Assembly (NCBI GenBank): GCA_951799405.1
Contig: OX637346.1
Location: forward strand, 14,097,215-14,161,214
DNA: 64,000 bases
Direction: 5' to 3'
DNA from: Agapetus fuscipes
Taxonomy: Eukaryota; Arthropoda; Insecta; Trichoptera; Glossosomatidae
How positions within the stretch are numbered: the first letter of the stretch is position 1; each line of letters starts with the position of its first letter. The translations under genes and the position numbers were made by a program. Positions 44,252 to 55,249 of this stretch are shown piece after piece. Below the pieces are notes generated by a model. That model saw nothing but the letters and a program-made list of their open reading frames with translations, was not told where the DNA came from and made no database searches.

Positions 44252-45016
44252 TTGATGTCAGTCCCCTCATCTTTATTGACTCGAGCCAGAAGAATTTGTG
44301 ACGAAGAAAGCCTTGAAGCGGAAGTACATACCATCCGTGAGACTCTCACATCCAACGGTTACGCTCCTGCTCTGAGCAGAGCTAAAAGCAAAAAATCTAC
44401 CACTTCATATGACGTTCCAAGAAGTGGAGCATACTTACCATACATACGAGGTCTGACAGACAAGATTAGCCGTGTACTCTTAAAAGCTAATATCAAAACA
44501 ACTTTCAGTCCTCCGTCCTCCATATTTCAAATGCTCCGAAGTGTAAAAGATAGTACCCCGTTGGATTCTCCAGGAGTGTACAGGGTCCCTTGCGAATGCG
44601 GAGCCTTTTATATTGGACAAACCAAACGTAGCATCAACACCCGGTTGAAGGAACATATTGGTGCAGTTAAGAAGAATAACCCGAACAAGTCTGCTATTTG
44701 TGAACATTCGCAGAAAGGGGTGAATCATCTTATCAGATTTGATAAAACAAAGATTCTATCTAAAGAAAGATTTCTCATCCCCCGACTTGTGAAGGAAGCA
44801 ATTGAAATACACAGGCACCCCAACTTCAACAGAGATGATAGCTACAAGCTTTCCAGTATATGGAGGCCAGTACTAACTTCAATGATCCACCCTTTCATTA
44901 ATCGGACGATTTCACAAGAAGACATAATATCGTCCTTCTGTACAACTGGAGCTAGAGCGACATCTATGGATATTTCTCCGAAGGTTACTAAAAATACCTA
45001 CAACCTTCGACCTTGA
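44252..45016 (+). CDS. PLE protein fragment: RT C-terminus plus GIY-YIG endonuclease
   Basis: 254 codons. LLTRARRICDEESLEAEV is the PLE RT thumb/linker; then GVYRVPCECGAFYIGQTKRS with R..RLKEH downstream is a GIY-YIG nuclease signature with the CxC motif usual in PLE, followed by CEHSQKGVNHLIRF and WRPVL. In the family this nuclease cuts target DNA for integration. The RT catalytic core is absent, so this copy cannot move by itself. The reading frame is intact, so the insertion is fairly recent. Confidence 0.85.
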   Translation: MMSVPSSLLTRARRICDEESLEAEVHTIRETLTSNGYAPALSRAKSKKSTTSYDVPRSGAYLPYIRGLTDKISRVLLKANIKTTFSPPSSIFQMLRSVKDSTPLDSPGVYRVPCECGAFYIGQTKRSINTRLKEHIGAVKKNNPNKSAICEHSQKGVNHLIRFDKTKILSKERFLIPRLVKEAIEIHRHPNFNRDDSYKLSSIWRPVLTSMIHPFINRTISQEDIISSFCTTGARATSMDISPKVTKNTYNLRP

Positions 45017-45072
45017 TCTTACAACAACAATTCAACAGTTCGTGGGTCCTCCCTATAAAGGACACACGTCTC

Positions 45073-45102
45073 CTGAGGACGTCGGATATGACTCCGACGA
45101 AA
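45073..45102 (+). ncRNA. Hammerhead-ribozyme-like core in PLE 3' region
   Basis: CTGAGGA, one spacer base, GTCGG, 8-base loop, CCGAC, GAAA. Matches the CUGANGA...GAAA hammerhead core with a 5-bp stem II; one unpaired base before stem II. PLEs are known to carry hammerhead motifs. Activity not demonstrable here. Confidence 0.45.
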
Positions 45103-45532
45103 CGTAGAGAAAATCGTTCTTCTCTTTTGCACGGTCAGTAAATCCGTTTTTTTCATTCTTTAATATATAAGTACCTACTTATTTTACAGTTATATCCTAA
45201 AATAACCTATTTATTGTTATAAAGACCGCTTATTACTATCCACATTTATTTTAAAAGGTTTAATCAGTTGTTTCTCAAGTCAAGTACCTTAGTGTAAAAG
45301 ACGTTCCTCTTGTTTCTAGAAAGGAAGGAACTTATTTCTTGTGTGATGCTGTGAACTTTGCTAGTATTAATCTTGGGTACAATATAAAAAATGAAATCAT
45401 TTCAGACTTAAGTTGGACTTTTACCCTGCCTTATCATTGAGATACTGATGACAAAATCAATTAATTTACTTTCAAAAACTTTGTATTTAATAAAGTATCA
45501 CTTTTTGATAATTATCACACAGCAGAAATACG

Positions 45533-45598
45533 AAACTCTTCAGCGATAACGCGGCAAGAAGTTACACTATATGAGTAGTTTAGTTGAGTTTGCGTTTA
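45533..45598 (+). mobile_element. SINE-A tail fragment
   Basis: gataacgcggcaagaagtta, cactatatgagtagtttagt. Confidence 0.45.
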
Positions 45599-45678
45599 AG
45601 GAGATGCTTGGAATATCCTCAAATTATTAGCCATGGATATATCATACAGACTTCTCATGAATTTCTATTATTACTCCT

Positions 45679-45915
45679 TAGTTCCTTGACTTATAGATTG
45701 GTATGCGGCTGACTACTCTTTGCCAATGTCACCCCTGTTTCAGGGAAGGACGGCAAGAGTTGCAGGGTGTATGCCCATTTGAGATTTGGGTTTTTATGTT
45801 GTAGGTTCACATGCGGCATGTGCAAGCGCGAACTTGTATGTGTCTGCTTGATAGAATGCATATAATGTGAATCCCCAATGTAAGATATCTTTGCAACTTA
45901 GATTAGATTAGACTC
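45679..45915 (+). repeat. (AGATT)n unit with small deletion
   Basis: Lacks about 30 bases after gcggctgac; otherwise full. Confidence 0.7.
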
Positions 45916-46896
45916 CTAACATGCTGAAAAAATCCCCTTGTCCACACGGTCCAGCTTGTCTATAGTTTTAATAGCCAAATGCATAAGGTTGCCGGGCAAA
46001 CTGTGGAAAAGCTAACATACATACATCCCCATCTACTACTAGACTTTCAATCCAGCACTGAACTGTGTCCATAAAAAGGGCCTAGGTGTACTCTCATGAA
46101 TGTCTTTTATATTATGATTTGTTACACTTAAAAGAATCAGTGATAAGAATAGGTAGACAGCGTCCAAATAATCAATATGGCTACGTGCTTCCAAATTTGC
46201 CCAACTATTTTTATCATCGCACAATATACATTGTTTCAGGTTACATAATATCCTCCTTTGATCAGTGACATTTAATTAATCACTACTATCAGTGATTGGA
46301 TTTTAATTATTTTATTTGCCCTATGTGCCTGAAATTTTCATTAATTAATGTCACCCTTTAATCACATGCCGTTATTTAATGCAAAAAACTTATTATGTAA
46401 GCTATACATATATGTATAGCTTACTTGAGAGCAGATAAACTAAATTATCTGTAAATCAAAGCAACAAAAAATTGTCAAAACAATTGATCAATGATGTTTT
46501 AGGATTATCAGATATAATAAACAAAGTCACAGTATATTATTACACCTGAGGAGAATTTTCTACACAAAAACAATCTATGAACAATGTTTTTGTGATAATC
46601 ATCTCAAAACAAACAAAACATGTGGATATTTTCTTTTTGACTTATATTTTTTTATGAATCAAAAATCAAAAGATAAAAATTCAAGGCGCATTCTATGGAT
46701 TAAATATGAGAACTGTTTTTTTGACAATCTCAGAAACAAATATAAAAAATTAAAGTATTAAAATACAATCATATTGTAGTTCAACGATGTTCAGAGTTGA
46801 TTCTACATTTAAAGTTTTGAATCACGCTTTGTAATCCACCGCCACTAGAAAACTTAAGTTCAGTTTTCCACAATCACCTTCTTGTTTATGCATATG
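45916..46896. other. Intergenic, no gene seen
   Basis: AT-rich; a 12-bp palindrome-like tatgtatagcttac lies near 46415. Confidence 0.5.
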
Positions 46897-47018
46897 ATGT
46901 AGACCAGCGTTTCCCAACCTTTTTCAGTCGCGGACCCCTTGGAAATCAATAACAATTTTCACAGACCCCCTTAGTACAAAAAAACAGCATTAAATTTTGG
47001 ACCATTTGTTTTAGTACT

Positions 47019-47315
47019 TTATTTTTTTTTTTTTTTTTTTTTTATAATTAAAAAAAATAGATTTGTGAAGAGGAATGCAATTCACCAACCTATTTTGCCT
47101 GGCCAGAAACAGGTATTAATATCATCATTTAATAATTCATTATTGTTTATTATTAATGAATTATTAAATAATAATTACCCAATAACATCTGTTGAACCAG
47201 GGTCAAAGTTAAAGTCAAGTGACCCAAGCGGGGATCGAACCAGCGTTGTTCCATTCGAAACACGCTAGAAAGATCAGCCCTCTTAGCTCCCGCGGCTATA
47301 ACCCCGACTACTATA
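47019..47315 (-). mobile_element. SINE-C (tRNA-Ser-like), inserted in the hAT element
   Basis: Minus strand head gtagtcggggttatagccg..., B box GGTTCGATCCC, then gaccctggttcaacagatgt and a poly(A) tail (T-run at 47021-47044). TSD TAGTACT at 47012-47018 and 47316-47322. Confidence 0.7.
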
Positions 47316-47394
47316 TAGTACTACAAATAGAAAACAAAATTCAATAAAAAATATGATTGTAATTAACGCACAACAGCAACACCAACACGGTTAA

Positions 47395-47715
47395 TTAATG
47401 TGAAGGTTGGTGTTGCGTTTTTTTAACTAAATTATTGATGCTTGGGTTGATGTTACTACTAAGTTGTAGTCTCAGATCGGATTCCACTAGTAACCTGTTT
47501 CTGTATTTGTTTTTAGTGTAAACAAGAGCAGAGAATGTCTTTTCACAGAGGTATGTGGTTGAGAAAAGCAGTAAATGTTTCAGTGCTTCTTCTGATATTT
47601 CCTTATGATTTTTCTTTACATTCACCCATAAACTTGATACAGAGAATTCTTTAAAATAACATTTCAACGCTGAATGAGAATTGCTTGAACGAGACTTTTG
47701 CTGGCATTTATTTAT
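47395..47715 (-). pseudogene. hAT transposase C-terminal (dimerisation) fragment
   Basis: FWxxVKKNHxEIS-type block: VNVKKNHKEISEEALKHLLL, FSTTYLCEKTFSALVYTKNK, YRNRLLVESDLRLQLS. This is the hATC region of ZBED5/SCAND3-like hAT transposases. The N-terminal and DDE parts are gone. Confidence 0.75.
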
Positions 47716-47886
47716 TATTGTTAGATGGTCCAGAGATGTGACTGCGGACCCCCAGGAGTCCGCGGACCACAGGTTAGGAAACACTGACGTAGACCATTCT
47801 ACCCCAATACTCACAGGATTAATAAAGTGCTCTATCTGAACAAATATAAATTGTAATAAAGGTGGGACTCATTATATTTTAAGGTA

Positions 47887-48111
47887 CAGTAGGCGCTCGG
47901 TAATCCGGTACCTTGTCCCTAGCAATCCAGCTGTGTAATGTCACAATTTTTGTCTATGGAATTCGACCATTTGGCAGAGTCCACATAGAAAATTTCACCT
48001 AGTAAGTAAGAAACAGACTGTGGAACAAAAATTAAAAGAGAGTTATGTTTGAAAATGCCGGACTATTGGATGTGTCAGATTAGTTAGTGCCAGATTACCG
48101 AGCACATACTA
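47887..48111. mobile_element. pogo/Tigger-like MITE
   Basis: CAGTAGGCGCTCGGTAATCC at the left, reverse of AGTATGTGCTCGGTAATCTG at the right; TA on both sides. 225 bp. Pieces of a relative lie at 42463-42530 and 42930-43010. Confidence 0.65.
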
Positions 48112-48113
48112 TA

Positions 48114-49439
48114 CATTAAAAATTGTTGCTTTTAAAATATTTTGCTCAATCTATAATTGTCAAACAATCACGAGGAACTATCTTTTAGTTTCATCGTGGC
48201 AACATATCAAAGGTTCAAGTTATAAGGAGATAAAATTATGGCGAGACAAAGTTATAAAGAAAATATTTACTTACTCCTCTTTTGTCTAAACATATCTGAT
48301 ATAAGACAGGTCCAATGAGAACTCCTTATAAACAAAATTGAATCACAAACTTAGGAAACAATGAGAAATATAAATAGCAGCTCGTTTAAAAATCAAAAAA
48401 TATTTTTTAACATTTTTTTTTCATTGCAATTTTACCTATGGCACTTGTGACGTCACACGGGCAGCTTGTAAGGGAAAAGGCTGACTAATATTTTGTTATT
48501 GGTTGCTCAGATAGTTGCATGGAAAAAAATGTAAGCATCCATTCAGAGTGCATTTACTGTACAAGAGGTTTTATGGAATTTTGTGGCAGAAGATAAGCCA
48601 GGAGTCCTTTGTTTGTTATTTGGGTTATTGTTAACTATCCAGAGCTAAAATAAATAAAAAGAAAATGTGGTGAAATAAGTTTGTTGTGATTACAAATGCC
48701 AGCACAAAGTAGATTAAATAAAAACGATATATTAATAATACAATAATAATTATACAAGATTATTTACGCATTAATGTGCGCCCTATAAAACGTAATCTAC
48801 AGAAAATAATATGGTCGAACGATGGATATTGTGCCATTAAAATGTAAATGTGTGGGTCTAAAGACCAACAAAGCGTTATATTAAGTATGCAGTGAGGGGA
48901 TCGGTGAATTTTGCAGGTCATTCGTTTTTTTGTTGTCTTACCAGTTCAGTATAATAAGCAATTACTTCTCCATTTCCTTAATTCGCAATGAATAAAATAA
49001 CTTTTAAATAAATTAGGTTTTATAAAATAAAAAATGGCAATTACTTGAATCGATGAACTTGTTTAATTAGATTACTAATTGTTGAAGCACTACAAATATA
49101 AACACTGAATGATAGTAATTAGCTGCCAAAACCAACTGTCGACTTTTCTCATCGTGAAAATGATCGAAAGTGAGCAAAGTGAGCTAGCGAGCCAAGTGAG
49201 TTACTCGCTCGCACTCGCTCGCTGTCAAAACATGCATAATATTCTGTCAAAAACGGGATCTCAGCTGACAAAAATATTTCCCGGTAATTGATTATGTGTG
49301 CATAAAATAGGAGATAAAATCATCGCAAAGCACCATTCACGTTTGTGCAATAAATTAACTTTAAACACAAACTGAGTAAAATAAAGTTTTTTATCAACTG
49401 GATTATTCAAAAATATTATTTTTTAAACTTTATAGCGCT
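48114..49439. other. Intergenic upstream of ELMO
   Basis: Mostly AT-rich. 49165-49230 has a curious run of gagc/gctc words (cgctcgcactcgctcgctg). tgacgtca at 48449 is a CRE-like palindrome. Confidence 0.35.
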
Positions 49440-49651
49440 CAGGTAGTTTATATAAACATGGCCACCAAATGCCAAAACCATATTCGGCTGCGCGTTCGGG
49501 TGTTGTCACTTTTTGACAGTTGTTTGATCATATTCGGAAATGAGTGTGGAAATGAGTTGATCATTCTTTCTTAATCTGAATGTAATTAATTTTGCAAAAA
49601 ATATTGAGCTTCGAAGTTATGTTTTGAGGAATTAATCAAATAATTTTACTG
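49440..49651 (+). promoter_or_regulatory. Probable ELMO promoter / 5'UTR region
   Basis: About 200 bases upstream of the first ATG are free of recognised repeats, unlike most of the window. No clear TATA box. By position this should hold the transcription start or a 5'UTR; no sequence proof. Confidence 0.3.
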
Positions 49652-51853
49652 ATGAATTCAAAGAGTTCGAAAAATTCCACCATCATGAAGGACTCCAACA
49701 TCGTTAAAATCGCGGTCCAAATGATAAATGAGCCGGATAAGGTCCCCCAACTCATAGAATTCAATCAACGGCAGCCGCTTACAGGTATAATCCAGGAGCT
49801 GTGCCACTTCTGGGGTCTGCCCAATCCAGACCATTATGCTCTTCAGTTCTCAGAAAACAATAACAGAAACTATATCACAGAAAAAAATAGAAATGAGATA
49901 AAAAATGGTTCTGTTCTAACTCTCGAGCAGTCGCCTTCCAAAACTGTTGAAGATATCCTTCTGAAAACTAGCTCCAGCAACACGGAGGACAAGTCCATTG
50001 CATTAAAGAATCTGGCTCAGCTGAGCGCAGACATCACCTTTGCTTTAGAGTTCATCAACAAGAAAGGGCTGAGCCTCATTATTTCTAACATTGAATCCAA
50101 CAAGTTCAAAGGCGTGTCTTTAGCTTATGCCTTGGTGTCGTTTGTGGAGCTGATGGATCACGGAGTTATTTCCTGGGATATTCTAGAAGCTCCATTCATA
50201 TCTAAAGTCACGAGCTTCGTAAACCACCAATCTGTCTCGCAAGACTCGACGGTTGTGAAGGCGTGCTTGTCCATTTTAGAAAATGTTGTCCTGAACAGCT
50301 CGGGCAAGAGCGCCCAGGTGGAGAAAGAAGTGACCATCCCCAACCTGGTGATGCACCTGCAGACCTCCTCGGACAACCAAGTGATACAGCAGAACACCAT
50401 CGCTCTCATCAACGCCCTGTTCCTGCGGGCGGACATCGGCAGGCGCAAGACCATGTGCACCACGCTCTGCTCCAAGCAGGTCAGGAACATCATCTGGTGC
50501 CACGTCATCCAAGCTCCTGGCAACGTGGGCACGGAGATGGCTCACCAGCTCTACGTGCTGCAGACCCTGTCCCTCAGCCTGCTGGAGCAGAGAATGGTCA
50601 AGATAGATCCTCAAGATCAAGAAGCGTTGGAGAAGATCAAAGAACTTCGCAAGATTGCATTTGAGAATGACACCAACAGTAGTAATACAGATATCCCCGC
50701 TCGGCGGCCGATGGGATATGCAAAGGATTACAAGAAATTGGGTTTTAAAGATGATCTCTGCCCGACTTCAGACTTTTCCGAGGATAATTCCCCGGGCATG
50801 CTGGCATTGGACTGCATGCTTTATTTTGCTCGCAACTTTACAGATCAATATACCAAAGTAGTGCTGGAGAACAGCTGTCGCACAGACGAACACGAATGCC
50901 CGTTTGGGAAGACCAGCATTGAGCTCGTCAAGTTGATGTGTGATATTCTCAGAATCAAGGAGTCCCCCAGTGAACAAGGACAATCCTATCATCCCATGTT
51001 CTTCACTCATGATCATCCTTTTGAAGAGTTCTATTGTATATGCATTGTTCTCCTGAATAAAACATGGAAAGAAATGCGGGCGACAAACGAAGACTTTGTT
51101 AAAGTTTTCAGTGTTGTTAATGAGCAAATCCTTCGAGCCCTTTTCTCCGTTCCCATGGGGCTTGACAAGTTCCGACAAAAGATTCAGCAGCTGACTTATT
51201 CTGAAATAATGCACATATGGCAGCAGGAGAGAACCACTCGGGAAGAATGGGAGTCTCATGCAAGGCCTATAGTAGAGCTCAAGGAACAAATCACCCCTGA
51301 AATTATGGATTTAATCAAACAACAAAGACTAGGCCTTCTGGTCAACGGAACAAGATTCACCAAATACTCTCCTAGAGGACAAAGGATCAAGGATAAATTT
51401 TGGTTTGTCCGCTTGTCGCCCAATCACAAGATCCTTCATTACGGGGATTGTGATGAAAAGAGCAATCCCAGTCTAGAAGAGCTGGGGAGTAAACTAGCCG
51501 TGTCAGATATAAAAGGCCTAATTATCGGGAAGGAGTGTCCCCACATGAAAGATGTGAAAGGAAGGAAAACTACACATCAGTTGGCGTTTTCTATTACCCT
51601 GGATTCTGTTGATGTGACTTCCTTAGATTTTGTTGCCCCGGATGAGCAAGTCTTTGATCACTGGACCGATGGTATCAACGCCTTGCTTGGAAATAAAATG
51701 GTCAGCAAGATGTGTGAGAATGATTTGGAAACACTATTATCCATGGATATAAAGCTCCGTTTGTTGGATGCTGAGGGAATCGACATCCCGCAAGATCCTC
51801 CACCTATTCCTCCTGAACCAGACAACTATGACTTTTATTATGATTTAAAATAA
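49652..51853 (+). CDS. Ced-12: ELMO / Ced-12 engulfment and cell motility protein, single exon
   Basis: 733 codons uninterrupted, close to the usual 720-730 of ELMO proteins. Domains in order: N-terminal ubiquitin-like region with DSNIVKIAVQM and the conserved ITEKNRNEIKNGS (about 14-100); armadillo-like region (about 115-300); ELMO domain (about 315-490, RRPMGYAKDYKKLGF, HPFEEFYCICIVLLNKTW); PH domain (about 560-680, FWFVRL.PNHKILHYGDC); C-terminal proline motif IPQDPPPIPPEP near 711-723. Family knowledge: ELMO binds DOCK180-type exchange factors, the tail docking on the DOCK SH3, to activate Rac in engulfment, cell migration and myoblast fusion; cytoplasm and membrane. Start: the first ATG is weak (C at -3); the ATG at codon 12 (49685) has a better context and aligns with the usual N-terminus, so translation may begin there. 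Odd: no coding intron, and a much GC-richer stretch at about 50270-50600. Confidence 0.95.
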   Translation: MNSKSSKNSTIMKDSNIVKIAVQMINEPDKVPQLIEFNQRQPLTGIIQELCHFWGLPNPDHYALQFSENNNRNYITEKNRNEIKNGSVLTLEQSPSKTVEDILLKTSSSNTEDKSIALKNLAQLSADITFALEFINKKGLSLIISNIESNKFKGVSLAYALVSFVELMDHGVISWDILEAPFISKVTSFVNHQSVSQDSTVVKACLSILENVVLNSSGKSAQVEKEVTIPNLVMHLQTSSDNQVIQQNTIALINALFLRADIGRRKTMCTTLCSKQVRNIIWCHVIQAPGNVGTEMAHQLYVLQTLSLSLLEQRMVKIDPQDQEALEKIKELRKIAFENDTNSSNTDIPARRPMGYAKDYKKLGFKDDLCPTSDFSEDNSPGMLALDCMLYFARNFTDQYTKVVLENSCRTDEHECPFGKTSIELVKLMCDILRIKESPSEQGQSYHPMFFTHDHPFEEFYCICIVLLNKTWKEMRATNEDFVKVFSVVNEQILRALFSVPMGLDKFRQKIQQLTYSEIMHIWQQERTTREEWESHARPIVELKEQITPEIMDLIKQQRLGLLVNGTRFTKYSPRGQRIKDKFWFVRLSPNHKILHYGDCDEKSNPSLEELGSKLAVSDIKGLIIGKECPHMKDVKGRKTTHQLAFSITLDSVDVTSLDFVAPDEQVFDHWTDGINALLGNKMVSKMCENDLETLLSMDIKLRLLDAEGIDIPQDPPPIPPEPDNYDFYYDLK

Positions 51854-54080
51854 TCCTCCACTAAATTATTAGGCCTCAGGGCAGGAGTATCAGTCAATGT
51901 TACATTATCAAAGTGAATTATTTTTTTACGATCATTCATAACAGATTTTGTATAATATCTAAACATGAAACCAAAAGTATATTCTATATTTTTATTTACA
52001 CTTAGTCATTAGAATTTTAAATTAATCTCTGTTTATGGTAATTAATATGATTGAACAATAGATTTAGTGTCACTTCTCTTCAAAAGTTCTTTTGAAAACT
52101 TGTCCCATTTTTATTTGTGTTTGAATGCAACATTGTGTTTTCATGATATGAACAATCTGTTTTCTATGTAGGTATGTAATTAAGTTGCTGGGTGTATTTT
52201 AGAGGGGAAATAATTTTGATAAAATAAATCTTTATAATTATTCCTATCTCAAAGGCATCATAATACAATCTGGTTTCAATATAATCTTAAAATTGCATTC
52301 CACATGTTCTGTGCAGCAAGATAACATTACATTCATTTTCATTGTTCAAAAAGGCAACCATTTGAATCCATGCACTTTGTATTAAATATAACTACTTTTT
52401 TAATTCTTTGTTTCAAAACATGATCTCAATGAACATGTAGAAATCAGCATTTTTACTTAATTGTGCATTTTATATTAAACTTATTCGGATCAATTCACAT
52501 TTGAGAAGTATAAAATCAAAGACCGCAATCTATTATTTTTCAGAAAATGAGAAAGATCATTTTCTGTGTTTCCATATATTTATCTCATTTTAAGAACAAA
52601 TCCAGATAAACTCTTTGGATTCTATATGACTGAAATAACTTGAATGTAATATTCCGATTATCATTCACCCTACATATTCAACAGCAGTATTGAAACCAGC
52701 TTCTTCATATAATTTATAGAAATTGGGACCAAAGTAAAAATTATTTAAGTAATTGTAAGAACATAGCTTGACTAGCAGTGTCCTATAAAAAACAATAGTT
52801 TAGCTGATAAAAACTACATGACATATTTTAGTTAAAAGCATTAATTTATACTTCCATTGTAAATTAAAAACATAAATTTTATGCGTTTGCAAGGCATGCA
52901 GATTTAAGGTCGAAAAGTTAGGGAACTTATTTTCCAAAGAGTTGTCAAACAGAATGAAAATAAATAAGGCATGCTCATTGCACGGTTAACAACGGTGTTT
53001 CATATCATTTTGCAAGATTCACAAAACATTTTTTCTTTTAGGTCAAAATATATTTAATTATTACAGTTAAAAAACAGAAATTAACTCTTTTAAACAGAGT
53101 TTATTTTCATTTTTTAATTTTAAATGGAGTTCTACAAAGTTTCAGCTGAAACATTTCATAAACTATTACAATGTTTTGTTAATCAAGGAAAATGATGAAA
53201 TTTAAAAGCTTGAAAAACTGAGATAAAAAACTTAAATTTTTATTGAACTCCTTAGCAGATACCAAAATGTTTGATGCCATTGCTTCAAACATCTACCGAT
53301 GCTTTTATTTACATTGTATACGTAGCAGATAATAAGTGATTTTTTTACCATGGAATTTCCAAGTATTCATCCATCATCAAAAATGATGCTCAAATTTCAT
53401 TGACTTTCCTAATCATGTCATTCTTCTTGAAACTTTGTTAGCTTTTAATACACATGTAGCTAGAGTTGTGCCATTTACTTTGGAGTAATAAAATTATTTC
53501 ATAGTCAGTCAAGAAATGGCCACTCCTATGGAAGTGTCACAGCTCTGCCAAGCCTATTTTTTGTGTTCAGATTTTTAGTGAAATAAATTTGTCTAGATTT
53601 TAAGTTGTCTTTGTAATTCTAGGAGAAATTTGTATAATTGTGAAATTATAAAAAAATTAAGGTTAGGTTTACAAAAGATGACCCTCGGCAGTAGAATCTA
53701 ATAATGGTTTGTGAATCAGTATAACTGTGTAATCGGAGCAACGATAGAGTTGTATGTTGGCTCAAAAAATATCAGCGTCATTATAATGGTTAATCTTTTG
53801 TCTGGGAAACAAAAAGAGCGCCTGTTTAAAAAAGATTTTAAGCCGATTCAAAAGTCGAGGTTTGTCTGTATAAAATTAAGTTGCAATAATATAAATAAAT
53901 GTAATCTGATAATACTTTTATCACTCAGTATTTCCGTGGTGCCAAAAAATCTATACGTTTTTAAGTTTGGCATATCTAAAAACAACTTTTAATGTAAGAG
54001 AGCGATGCCTCAGTCAAGCCATACTCTGTTAGATGAGTAAACATAACGTGATGTAACACAGACCAGGGAAGAGGCAAACA
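51854..54080 (+). other. ELMO 3'UTR and downstream AT-rich DNA
   Basis: No supportable coding region. AATAAA-type polyA signals follow the ELMO stop at about 52219-52226 (context aaataaat), 53482-53489 and 53568-53575, so the 3'UTR may be up to about 1.7 kb. A short frame at 53711-53992 has no recognisable domain and was not called. Confidence 0.4.
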
Positions 54081-54084
54081 AATA

Positions 54085-54400
54085 TTTTGGTACTGTTGCT
54101 AAGGACCATAATCCTATACAAGTGTGACGGTTGCCTGCCGAGAAAAAGTCCTAAATTTGTTTTTTTCTATGGACAGCTATTTCAATGTTGCCAGTTGTAA
54201 ACTAAATGGGCTTGAAAATTTAAATAACAAAATTTAACTCCCTCTTGCATTACTTATACTATGATGCTTATTAGTATGAACGGATTTTTTTCTCGAGGTG
54301 ACAATGTCACTTATATGGGACTGTTGTCCTTATCTCTCAATAACATTTTTTTTGCCTTTTCACTAGCAATCTGGCCAAATGACATCATATTTTTTCTCCC
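54085..54400. repeat. Two R6 pieces in opposite orientation
   Basis: Minus: cacacttgtataggattatg, gtccttagcaacagtacc. Plus: acttatatgggactgttgtc, cactagcaatctgg. Confidence 0.45.
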
Positions 54401-55249
54401 CAATCTAAATGTTCCAACTAGTACTACTTGTGAAGTCCTTAAAGGCCTGTAAAAATGAAGACAGTGAGCATATTACAGAAGGGGGTGTAGATATATTTGA
54501 GCACATTCGGAGAGGACTTCATTACTCTTTTACTCTGATACCACCTTAAAATAATCAACTTACTATTAGCCAAGTCTGTCTTTGTGTAAACAGCCTACAA
54601 TATTTTCATAAAAAAATTAAATACCATCAATCAAAATTGAACCTCCTCGAACCCTAACTGGGTTATTCACACAATAGGGTAGTTGCAGTGGTAGGGAAAA
54701 CGGTTGAAAATAATATGGTTGTGTAGAGTACATTTCAAGGATCACAACCATATATTTTGTAAGTAGTAAAAATAAGGATATCATTGATAATTTTGAAAAA
54801 TAAAGTACGGAGAATTTGAATCCTGCCAAAAAAGCAATGTAAACGGCTAGGGACATGTGTCGTCATTTTGACGACAAACGTCGCTGTCAAACTGACTACC
54901 TGGGCCATTTGACACCGAAACTCCGAAGATCTGACGTCATATCCGCCCGAATAAAGGAATGACCTATTTTAGCGGAAATGGAAAATACGCAAATTTTAAA
55001 GAGGTATAATTTAAAAACTAAGCCACATATAATTTTTTTAAAAACGCAAATGCATTTTAAAAAATATAGCCTACCACTTTATGAAATAAAATAAAAAAGT
55101 GCAATTACCCTATTCCACAACAAAATGTCTATTCACACACAGCAAATCCATGGCTCGTCCGCTGCATAAAGAGAATTTTCCGCGTAAAAAAAACAATGAT
55201 CGATGGATCTAGAATGAATCAAATGTTTTATGAGTAACACTATAAGTTG

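Larger units (their letters stand above)
44248..45161 (+). mobile_element. 5'-truncated Penelope-like element with GIY-YIG endonuclease
   Basis: Bounded by a perfect 14-bp target duplication AATATATAAGTACC at 44234-44247 and 45162-45175. Contains the C-terminal part of the PLE protein and a 3' region with a hammerhead-like core at 45073-45102. The 5' part with the RT core is missing. Inserted next to an (AGATT)n-unit copy. Confidence 0.85.
46905..47786 (-). mobile_element. hAT element with transposase relic and a nested SINE
   Basis: Ends CAGCGTTTCCCAACC and GGTTAGGAAACACTG. 8-bp flanks ATGTAGAC (46897-46904) and ACGTAGAC (47787-47794) differ by one C/T, as expected from CpG decay. 882 bp including a 297-bp SINE-C. 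Confidence 0.75.

Noticed and set aside
50158..50664. Three long frames on both strands
   Set aside because: Shadows of the GC-rich part of the ELMO gene.
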